Shown: positions 14,999 through 20,339 of the stretch, piece after piece
How the letters are laid out: every line of letters starts with the position of its first letter
Position numbering within the stretch: position 1 is the first letter of the stretch
From: BOKV01 sp041739465
GTDB taxonomy: Bacteria > Pseudomonadota > Alphaproteobacteria > Rhizobiales > Rhizobiaceae
DNA: 20,339 nucleotides
Reading direction: 5' to 3'
Assembly: GCA_041739465.1 (NCBI GenBank)
Contig: JBGSNX010000085.1
Location: forward strand, 1 to 20,339
Program-made: the position numbers and the translations under genes
The notes under the pieces: model-generated
What the model saw: the letters and a program-made list of their open reading frames with translations, nothing else
What the model was told of the DNA's origin: nothing
The model's database searches: none

Positions 14999-16180
14999 TT
15001 GCAGCGCAATGCGGTGGTGATAGTTGCGGCAGGGCGCGGCGAACGGATGGGCGGCAGCGAAGGCCCAAAACAATATCGCGACCTTTCAGGCCACAGTGTG
15101 CTTGCACGGGCGGCAGAGCCGTTTCTCACCCACCCTGACATTCACGATGTCATCATTGTCGTGCACGCTGATGACCTCTCATTGTACGAAGCGGCAACAA
15201 CGCCCCATGAACGCCTGCTACCTGCTGCAATCGGTGGCAGCATACGCCAGCAGAGCGTGCTGAACGGACTTGAAAAACTGTCCGCGCACCAACCGCAAAA
15301 GGTTTTGATTCACGACGCGGCAAGGCCCTTTGTTTCGCAGGAAACAATATCCGCGGTACTGGCAGCAATTGCGCCCGGCAGCGGAGCCATTGCCGCGCAC
15401 CCGGTGGCAGACACACTCAAACGCGCAGATGCATCGGGCAAGATCGTTGAAACAGTCCCGCGCGAAAGCCTGTTTGCTGCGCAAACGCCGCAGGGGTTCA
15501 TGTTTGCGGACATCTATTCTGCCCACCTCATGGCTGCAAAGAACGGCACAATTGGCTTGACCGACGATGCATCAGTAGCTGAAGCTGCGGGAATGCCGGT
15601 CAGGTTGGTTCATTCCCCTTCCAGCAACTTCAAGATCACCCTGGAGCCGGATTTGCAAATTGCCCGCCTGATGTTGGGAAATTCAGTTCCGGATGTGCGG
15701 ACCGGCAATGGGTATGACGTCCACCAGTTGGAGGCTGGCGATCACGTTACCTTGTGTGGCGTGAAAATCGCCCATGACCAGCGCCTCAAGGGCCATTCCG
15801 ACGCAGATGTCGGCTTGCACGCTCTCACCGACGCAGTGCTCGGAACAATTGGCGATGGCGATATCGGCTCGCATTTCCCGCCTTCCGACATGCAATGGAA
15901 GGGCGCCTCGTCCGACCGGTTTTTAGCCCATGCCATCGCGCTTGTTCGTGCAAAAAATGGCGTGATCACCCACCTCGACGTGTCTTTGATTTGCGAAGCG
16001 CCTCGCATCGGGCCGCACCGAGACGCGATGCGTGAGAAAATTGCGCAAATCGCGGCAATTTCGGTTGAGCGCGTGGCGGTAAAGGCCACCACAAACGAAA
16101 AGATCGGGTTTGTCGGTCGTGGTGAGGGAATTGCTGCAATTGCAACGGCGACAGTGGTGTTCGCTTCCAACGGAGGCTGA
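14999..16180 (+). CDS. ispDF: Bifunctional IspDF: MEP cytidylyltransferase / MEcPP synthase
   Basis: This fusion carries out two steps of the non-mevalonate isoprenoid pathway: CTP-dependent formation of CDP-methylerythritol (IspD), and cyclisation of its 2-phosphate to MEcPP (IspF). IspE, which acts in between, is not in this window. The protein has 393 residues from TTG 14999. The IspD half shows AAGRGERMG (9-17 region) and PKQ (23-25). The IspF half starts near residue 233 with GNGYDVH, giving metal ligands D240, H242 and H274, and HSDADVGLHALTDA. TTG 14999 was chosen because CGGAG sits 7 bases upstream and homology starts at once; the frame stays open to TTG 14891, but the extra 36 residues are not IspD-like and cover the palindrome region. 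Fused IspDF is common in alphaproteobacteria. Confidence 0.96.
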   Translation: MQRNAVVIVAAGRGERMGGSEGPKQYRDLSGHSVLARAAEPFLTHPDIHDVIIVVHADDLSLYEAATTPHERLLPAAIGGSIRQQSVLNGLEKLSAHQPQKVLIHDAARPFVSQETISAVLAAIAPGSGAIAAHPVADTLKRADASGKIVETVPRESLFAAQTPQGFMFADIYSAHLMAAKNGTIGLTDDASVAEAAGMPVRLVHSPSSNFKITLEPDLQIARLMLGNSVPDVRTGNGYDVHQLEAGDHVTLCGVKIAHDQRLKGHSDADVGLHALTDAVLGTIGDGDIGSHFPPSDMQWKGASSDRFLAHAIALVRAKNGVITHLDVSLICEAPRIGPHRDAMREKIAQIAAISVERVAVKATTNEKIGFVGRGEGIAAIATATVVFASNGG

Positions 16181-16181
16181 C

Positions 16182-16694
16182 ATGGAATTGGACCCGGAGC
16201 TTTCGACAATTTCGGCCTTCACACTCGAAGAATTCCGCAAGGCAGGCCTGAAGATCGCCACAGCCGAATCGTGCACCGGCGGTCTGATTGCCGCTTTGTT
16301 GACTTCACATCCCGGATCATCGGACGTCTTTGAACGCGGGTTTGTCACCTACTCCAACGAAGCAAAATCAGAGCTTTTAGGCGTGGATACAGCCATCCTC
16401 AAAGCCGAAGGCGCGGTCTCCGCACCAGTGGCAGCTGCAATGGCTGAAGGCGCACTCGCAAACGCACGTGCAGATGCGGCAGTCTCGGTAACCGGAATAG
16501 CCGGCCCGGGCGGCGGCAGCGCGCATAAGCCGGTTGGTCTGGTTTTCATTGCCGTGGCAACAAAAAGCGAAGAAGGCGCGTTTGTTGAAGAGTTTCGCTT
16601 CGAAGACAAGGGCCGCGACTTTATTCGCAACGAAACTGCGAAGATGGCCTTCGAGATGTTGGTGGCTTACGCGATCGCCGGCGATGAGGACTGA
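16182..16694 (+). CDS. CinA-family protein, PncC-type nicotinamide-nucleotide amidohydrolase domain
   Basis: The stand-alone C-terminal CinA domain, as in E. coli PncC, deamidates nicotinamide mononucleotide to nicotinic acid mononucleotide in pyridine nucleotide salvage. The 170-residue protein has the signature TAESCTGGL (27-35, with S30 in the conserved Ser-Cys-Thr), then FVTYSNEAK, and VTGIAGPGGG with the downstream PVGLVF motif. The N-terminal MoCF-like domain of full-length CinA is absent. ATG 16182 has GGAGG at 16172-16176, inside the last codons of ispDF, and begins one base after the ispDF stop, so the two are probably translationally coupled. The enzymatic role is a family inference. 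A 140-base gap follows before the next gene. Confidence 0.9.
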   Translation: MELDPELSTISAFTLEEFRKAGLKIATAESCTGGLIAALLTSHPGSSDVFERGFVTYSNEAKSELLGVDTAILKAEGAVSAPVAAAMAEGALANARADAAVSVTGIAGPGGGSAHKPVGLVFIAVATKSEEGAFVEEFRFEDKGRDFIRNETAKMAFEMLVAYAIAGDED

Positions 16695-16834
16695 CATCCA
16701 TAAAAACGGCCGAACTGACTGTCCCGGCAAAACAATTTCCAATATCGCAACTTTTATGATTGAATGATGGTCAAGGGGCACATAACCACCGGATTCGCAT
16801 GCCCGCTGCCGGTGCATCCATCAGGAGAATTTGT

Positions 16835-17137
16835 ATGTCTTTCCTCAAACGAAACATCGTCTTGGCAGCTGCCGCAGCGCTGATCGCAGTTTCTGCGCCG
16901 CAACCTGCCAATGCCACACATGAAATCGGTCACGCCATCGCCGGCGGCATCATCGGCGGCATCATTGGCGGCGCAATCGTCAACAACCAGCGCCGTTATC
17001 AGCAGCAGCCAGTTTACCAGCAGCCTGTCTATCAGCAGCCTGTATATGTTCAGCCAGCGTGTGGCTGGCAGAAAACAAAGATCTGGGACCCATATATTGG
17101 TGCCTGGGTGTTTCAAAAGCAGTGGGTTTGCAGCTGA
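16835..17137 (+). CDS. Small secreted glycine-zipper protein with QQPVY repeats, function unknown
   Basis: This 100-residue protein does not belong to a family I can name. A signal peptide covers residues 1-27 (cleavage predicted after PANA, before THEIGH). A glycine-zipper-like hydrophobic stretch, AIAGGIIGGIIGGAIV, spans 34-49 and could insert into or pack against a membrane. Three copies of QQPVY occupy 57-71, followed by a C-terminal module with two cysteines (C76 and C99) and several aromatic residues, which may form a disulfide in the periplasm. ATG 16835 has a strong AGGAGA at 16823-16828, six bases upstream; the frame extends to 16760, but that part is not signal-like. A strong terminator follows, so it is probably its own unit. 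It resembles short glycine-zipper envelope proteins widespread in rhizobia. Confidence 0.8.
   Translation: MSFLKRNIVLAAAAALIAVSAPQPANATHEIGHAIAGGIIGGIIGGAIVNNQRRYQQQPVYQQPVYQQPVYVQPACGWQKTKIWDPYIGAWVFQKQWVCS
17003..17047 (+). repeat. Three tandem 15-base repeats encoding QQPVY
   Basis: Units at 17003-17017, 17018-17032 and 17033-17047 each encode Gln-Gln-Pro-Val-Tyr and differ only at third codon positions. The silent drift suggests that selection keeps the peptide, rather than a very recent slippage event. The array lies inside the small secreted protein gene. Confidence 0.85.
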
Positions 17138-17168
17138 GTTGGCCTGAAAAGCCATTTCATTGAACAGG

Positions 17169-17197
17169 CGGGCGGGATTTTCCTGCCCGTTTTTTTT
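17169..17197 (+). terminator. Rho-independent terminator after the small secreted protein gene
   Basis: An 8-base-pair stem (CGGGCGGG at 17169-17176 with CCTGCCCG at 17182-17189, one G-U pair) encloses a 5-base loop and is followed by eight T residues at 17190-17197. It lies 31 bases after the stop codon, and is a classic intrinsic terminator. Confidence 0.9.
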
Positions 17198-17245
17198 GGC
17201 CAGTTTTTTGAGCGACATGTGACGAAATGCACTTACAATCCGGCT

Positions 17246-17363
17246 ATGAGTTCATATGTTTGGATGGTCAGGACATGAACCACCCTGACAAACCTGACCT
17301 CCCCGATGAACTACCCAGTACCCAAAAAGAACAACCCGGTCCTCCAGCCGGGTTTTCTTTTTT
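17246..17363 (+). ncRNA. Candidate small RNA ending in an intrinsic terminator (tentative)
   Basis: Between two terminators lies a segment with no convincing gene. It has a -10-like TACAAT at 17234-17239 and a stem-loop GTCAGG/CCTGAC at 17267-17272 and 17284-17289. It ends in a GC-rich hairpin with a long T tract. A transcript from about 17246 to 17363 would be near 118 bases. No good -35 hexamer is present. The hairpin could simply serve ratA on the other strand, so this is a tentative call. Confidence 0.2.
17333..17354. terminator. Bidirectional Rho-independent terminator between the + strand units and ratA
   Basis: AACCCGG (17333-17339) pairs with CCGGGTT (17348-17354) around an 8-base loop. 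On the + strand a T-rich run (TTTTC then TTTTTT) follows to 17363; on the - strand GTTCTTTTT follows. The ratA stop codon at 17364-17362 directly abuts it, so it ends the lpdA-glsB-lipA-ratA unit. Confidence 0.8.
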
Positions 17364-17814
17364 ATGGCGTCCCGTAGACGATCTTTGCCCGTTCCTCAAA
17401 AGCCGAGGTGAACCTGCGGAAAGCGATGTCGAACATCGAGCCCATCAAGATACCCAGCGTCCGGCTGGCAAATTCATAGTCGATGTCGAATTGGACATGG
17501 CAGGAATTGGGTCCGGTTGGTTCAAACCGCCAGACGTTTTCAAGGCGGCGAAACGGCCCGTCCAGATATTGCACATCAATGCGCAGTTTCTCGCGATTGA
17601 GCATGACCTGCGACGTGAAGCGCTGACGGATAGCCTTGTAGCCCACTCCCATTTCAGCAACCAGAAACTCGCGCCCATCCCGCTCGCGCCGGGATTTGAC
17701 AGCGAGGCTTTCGCACATCGGCAAGAATTCAGGGTAGCGTTCGACGTCAGCCACAAGGTCGAACATCTGCTCAGCACTGAAGGAAACCGGATGGGTCTTT
17801 GAAAAGCTTGGCAC
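17362..17814 (-). CDS. ratA: RatA/Coq10-family START-like protein
   Basis: This 150-residue protein has the SRPBCC (START-like) fold of the RatA/Coq10 family: PVSFSAEQMFDLVADVERYPEFLP at the start, a central beta-sheet, and a C-terminal helix (FDIAFRRFTSAFEERA). Mitochondrial Coq10 binds ubiquinone and aids respiration. E. coli RatA has been described as blocking 70S ribosome assembly, but no antitoxin-like partner is next to this gene, so a ubiquinone-related role is as likely. The start is GTG 17814, with GGAAA about seven bases upstream; the family's usual MPxF(S) beginning fits. It follows lipA by 12 bases and ends at a bidirectional terminator. The lipA-ratA pair is conserved in alphaproteobacteria. 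Confidence 0.93.
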   Translation of the reverse strand: MPSFSKTHPVSFSAEQMFDLVADVERYPEFLPMCESLAVKSRRERDGREFLVAEMGVGYKAIRQRFTSQVMLNREKLRIDVQYLDGPFRRLENVWRFEPTGPNSCHVQFDIDYEFASRTLGILMGSMFDIAFRRFTSAFEERAKIVYGTP

Positions 17815-17826
17815 TGTGGTTTCCGG

Positions 17827-18783
17827 TCAGCCCGCATGCCTTGCAACGCGCGCCGCCTGAAGGCGGGCAAAATCCTCGCCCGCATGGTGGGACGAGCGCG
17901 TCAGCGGGCTGGAAGATACCAGCAGAAAACCCTTGGCGTAGGCGATGGTTTCATACGCCTTGAACTCATCCGGCGTCACGAAGGATTTGACCGGATGGTG
18001 CTTGCGGGTGGGTTGCAGATATTGGCCAATGGTGAGGAAATCGACATCAGCGCTTCGCAGATCATCCATCAATTGCAGTACTTCGTTTCGTTCTTCGCCA
18101 AGCCCGACCATTATCCCCGACTTGGTGAACATCATCGGGTCAAGTTCCTTCACCCGCTGCAAAAGCCGGATGGAATGGAAATACCGCGCACCAGGGCGCA
18201 CCGTCAGGTAATTCGAAGGAACGGTTTCCAGATTGTGATTGAACACGTCCGGCCGCGCAGCCACCACCTTTTCCAATGCGCCCTCCTTGCGAAGGAAGTC
18301 TGGCGTAAGGATCTCGATTGTAGTTGCGGGCGAGCGCTTGCGAATGGCGCTGATCGTTTCGACAAAGTGTTGCGCCCCGCCATCTGCAAGGTCGTCGCGG
18401 TCCACGGACGTTATCACGACATGCTGAAGACCCAGCTTTGCGACGGCAATGGCCACATTTTCAGGCTCGGCCGTATCAAGTGGCCCTGGCATGCCGGTTC
18501 GTACATTGCAAAAAGCGCAAGCCCTTGTGCAGGTGTCGCCCATGATCATCATGGTTGCGTGCTTTTTTGACCAGCACTCCCCGATATTCGGGCAACCGGC
18601 CTCTTCGCAAACCGTGACGAGGCCGTTTTCCTTTACGATTTTGCGGGTCTGCTCATAGACTGGTGAACCGCCGGCCCGCACCCGGATCCAATCGGGTTTG
18701 CGCAGCACATCACTGTCGGGCCGATGCGCCTTTTCAGGGTGACGCGGCTGCTTGCCCTGTGTGGTGTCGAGTACGGTGACCAT
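17827..18783 (-). CDS. lipA: Lipoyl synthase LipA
   Basis: LipA is a radical SAM enzyme that inserts two sulfurs into octanoyl groups carried by lipoyl domains. The 318-residue protein has the auxiliary iron-sulfur cluster motif CEEAGCPNIGEC (C59, C64, C70) and the radical SAM motif CTRACAFC (C85, C89, C92). The C-terminal serine that ligates the auxiliary cluster is in TRSSHHAGED. Length and motifs fit the family exactly. The gene lies 16 bases after the GlsB-like gene and downstream of lpdA, whose 2-oxoacid dehydrogenase complexes need lipoate. Synthesis of the cofactor is thus clustered with its users. ATG 18783 is the start. Confidence 0.98.
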   Translation of the reverse strand: MVTVLDTTQGKQPRHPEKAHRPDSDVLRKPDWIRVRAGGSPVYEQTRKIVKENGLVTVCEEAGCPNIGECWSKKHATMMIMGDTCTRACAFCNVRTGMPGPLDTAEPENVAIAVAKLGLQHVVITSVDRDDLADGGAQHFVETISAIRKRSPATTIEILTPDFLRKEGALEKVVAARPDVFNHNLETVPSNYLTVRPGARYFHSIRLLQRVKELDPMMFTKSGIMVGLGEERNEVLQLMDDLRSADVDFLTIGQYLQPTRKHHPVKSFVTPDEFKAYETIAYAKGFLLVSSSPLTRSSHHAGEDFARLQAARVARHAG

Positions 18784-18799
18784 TCAGCCTATGCCTCAA

Positions 18800-19054
18800 T
18801 CAAGCGATCAAACGGGCCAGAATCACAACAAGGATCGCGCCGACCGCCGAGGTAATGATCTGGTTCACGATCGGATTTCCAGTGCCAATCTTGATCCCGA
18901 GTGCGGAGAAAAGCATGCCGCCGACGAATGCACCAACTACACCAATGATGAGATAGTAAAACAGGCCACCGCCGCCAACGACGAGACTTGCGATAAAGCC
19001 TGCAATCAGACCGATGACCAGAAACACGCCTATTGCTTTTGCGTCCATGTTCAT
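18800..19054 (-). CDS. GlsB/YeaQ/YmgE-family stress-response membrane protein
   Basis: This 84-residue protein belongs to the transglycosylase-associated (GlsB/YeaQ/YmgE) family of small integral membrane proteins. Three hydrophobic segments (about 6-27, 31-52 and 63-83) are separated by glycine-rich turns (VVGGGGLFYYLIIGVVGAFVGG). Members have been linked to envelope stress, but their molecular function is not known. ATG 19054 is preferred because AAGGGG lies 7 bases upstream; ATG 19048 would give two residues fewer, and the longer open frame to 19165 has no membrane-protein character before MNMDAK. It sits between lpdA and lipA on the same strand, an arrangement I recall from other rhizobia, so it is probably part of that operon. 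Confidence 0.9.
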   Translation of the reverse strand: MNMDAKAIGVFLVIGLIAGFIASLVVGGGGLFYYLIIGVVGAFVGGMLFSALGIKIGTGNPIVNQIITSAVGAILVVILARLIA

Positions 19055-19165
19055 TTGATTACCCCTTTTGCAACGGTCACAGCGCTCGACAAGACCGAGG
19101 CCAACCAACCACTCCACTGAACATAATGCTTTTGCTGGCACTTTGCGACGTTTTTGCAATGCCAA

Positions 19166-20339
19166 TCAGGCATTCAACACCTTTCCATAGGCATCAAGCA
19201 CGCTTTCCTTCATCATTTCCGACAAGGTGGGATGCGGGAAGATGGTGTGCATGAGTTCTTCCTCGGTTGTTTCGAGGTTCATCGCCACCACGAATCCCTG
19301 GATAAGTTCAGTCACCTCATGACCGACCATGTGCGCGCCAAGCAATTGGCCGGTCTTCTTGTCGAAGATTGTCTTGATGAGGCCATTGTCTTCACCCAGC
19401 GCAATTGCCTTGCCATTGGCTGCAAAAGAGAAGCGCCCGACACGCAGTTCGTGACCCGCTTCCTTTGCCTTGGCTTCGGTAAGGCCGACACTGGCCACTT
19501 GCGGATGGCAATAGGTGCAGCCCGGCACCTTCGCCTTGTCCATCGGATGGACATTGGGAACACCAGCGATCTTTTCAACGCAGATCACGCCCTCATGCTC
19601 GGCCTTGTGTGCCAGCATCGGAGGCCCGGCAACATCGCCGATTGCATAGACGCCCGGCACGTTGGTGCGGCCATAGCCGTCAATGACGATGCAGCCCCGA
19701 TCTGTCTTGATGTTCAACGTTTCAAGGCCAAGATTTTCGACGTTGCCCACAACGCCAACTGCGGAAATCAGCCGATCAGCCTCCAGAACAGCCACCTTGC
19801 CATCCTTGGTCTCGACGGATGCCTTGAGAGAATTGGCCGACTTCTCGACTTTGGTGACCCTGGCTTCCGTGATGATTTTCATGCCCGATTTTTCAAGTGC
19901 CTTGCGGGCGATGGCAGAAATTTCAGCATCTTCCACCGGCATGATGTTTGGCATCAATTCAACCACAGTTACATCGCAACCCATTGAATTGTAGAAGGAA
20001 GCAAACTCGATGCCGATGGCACCGGAACCCATCACCAGCAGTTTTTTCGGCAGTTCGGCCGGCACCATTGCCTCAAAATACGTCCAGATCAGCTTGCCGT
20101 CCGGCTCAATACCGGGCAGCGACCGCGGCCTTGCGCCAGTGGCAATGATGATGTGCTTGGCGGTGTAAGTCCCCTCGCCCTTGGTGCCTTTTGGAGCCGG
20201 ATGTTGCGGCTGCATGGCTGGCTTGGTGGTTTTGCCAACGATGATTTCACCCGGCTTTGACAGCTTGGCTTCGCCCCAGATCACATCGACTTTGTTCTTC
20301 TTCATCAGGAAGCCGACGCCGCCATTGAGGCGCGCCGAA
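19166..20339 (-). CDS. lpdA: Dihydrolipoyl dehydrogenase (E3), 5' end outside the window
   Basis: E3 reoxidises dihydrolipoyl groups of 2-oxoacid dehydrogenase complexes, passing electrons to FAD and then NAD+. The visible part (about 390 residues) begins with SARLNGGVGFLMKKNKVDV, typical of alphaproteobacterial LpdA; the internal ATG at 20305 is not the true start. It includes the second FAD motif IIIATGARPRSLPG, the NAD-binding GSGAIGIEFASF, the FAD-binding YAIGDVAGPPMLAHKA, and the C-terminal catalytic pair HPTLSE. The missing N-terminus (roughly 80-90 residues by family length) would carry the first FAD motif and the redox-active Cys pair. Downstream are glsB-like, lipA and ratA. In rhizobia pdhA-pdhB-pdhC usually precede this gene, so a pyruvate dehydrogenase assignment is likely. 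Confidence 0.96.
   Translation of the reverse strand, partial: SARLNGGVGFLMKKNKVDVIWGEAKLSKPGEIIVGKTTKPAMQPQHPAPKGTKGEGTYTAKHIIIATGARPRSLPGIEPDGKLIWTYFEAMVPAELPKKLLVMGSGAIGIEFASFYNSMGCDVTVVELMPNIMPVEDAEISAIARKALEKSGMKIITEARVTKVEKSANSLKASVETKDGKVAVLEADRLISAVGVVGNVENLGLETLNIKTDRGCIVIDGYGRTNVPGVYAIGDVAGPPMLAHKAEHEGVICVEKIAGVPNVHPMDKAKVPGCTYCHPQVASVGLTEAKAKEAGHELRVGRFSFAANGKAIALGEDNGLIKTIFDKKTGQLLGAHMVGHEVTELIQGFVVAMNLETTEEELMHTIFPHPTLSEMMKESVLDAYGKVLNA

Noticed and set aside
17003..17047. Tandem repeats as a CRISPR-like or non-coding array
   Set aside because: There are no spacers, and the units are in frame with silent third-base changes inside a coding sequence with signal peptide and ribosome binding site.
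17227..17802. 191-codon open frame on the + strand, including a start at 17276 (MNHPDKPDLPDE...)
   Set aside because: It reads through a strong terminator hairpin and then antisense through ratA; no family resemblance. The terminator makes translation past 17363 unlikely.
19154..19987. 277-codon open frame on the + strand across lpdA
   Set aside because: Antisense to LpdA whose motifs are intact; no independent evidence of coding.

Overview
The window is a stretch of housekeeping chromosome from an alphaproteobacterium, most likely Hyphomicrobiales (Rhizobiales). The evidence is gene order and protein type: (holB)-metG-tatD-MBL hydrolase, dusB(nifR3)-ntrB-ntrC-ntrY-ntrX-hfq-hflX, a fused ispDF followed by a CinA-domain gene, and lpdA-glsB-lipA-ratA. 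Genus cannot be fixed from sequence reading alone. Coding density is very high. No tRNA, rRNA, CRISPR array, insertion sequence, prophage gene or plasmid function was seen, and no stretch longer than 300 bases lacks a gene.

Layout. (1) Bases 1-3263, + strand: the tail of a probable holB, then metG, tatD and a PhnP-like metallo-beta-lactamase-fold hydrolase, joined by 4-base stop/start overlaps. (2) 3045-4460, - strand: a secreted L,D-transpeptidase with a peptidoglycan-binding domain, whose 3' end runs 219 bases into the hydrolase gene. (3) 4671-5492, + strand: mazG, ending 7 bases from the convergent hflX. (4) 5500-14849, - strand: read in transcription order, dusB-ntrB-ntrC (two 4-base overlaps), a 140-base gap, ntrY-ntrX, a 184-base gap, then hfq-hflX (4-base overlap). 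This is nitrogen control (NtrBC, NtrYX) next to the RNA chaperone Hfq and the ribosome-associated GTPase HflX. (5) 14850-14998: a divergent promoter region rich in palindromes. (6) 14999-17137, + strand: ispDF (isoprenoid precursors), a stand-alone CinA/PncC domain (pyridine nucleotide salvage) and a small secreted glycine-rich protein with a strong terminator. (7) 17198-17363: a short gap ending in a bidirectional terminator, possibly holding a small RNA. (8) 17362-20339, - strand: lpdA (5' end outside the window), a GlsB/YeaQ-type membrane protein, lipA and ratA. These link lipoate synthesis with a lipoate-dependent dehydrogenase component.

No new multi-gene system was found. The points worth a second look are the convergent overlap with a C-terminal extension on the L,D-transpeptidase, the dyad cluster between dusB and ispDF, a sigma-54-like site in front of ntrY, and a candidate small RNA before ratA.
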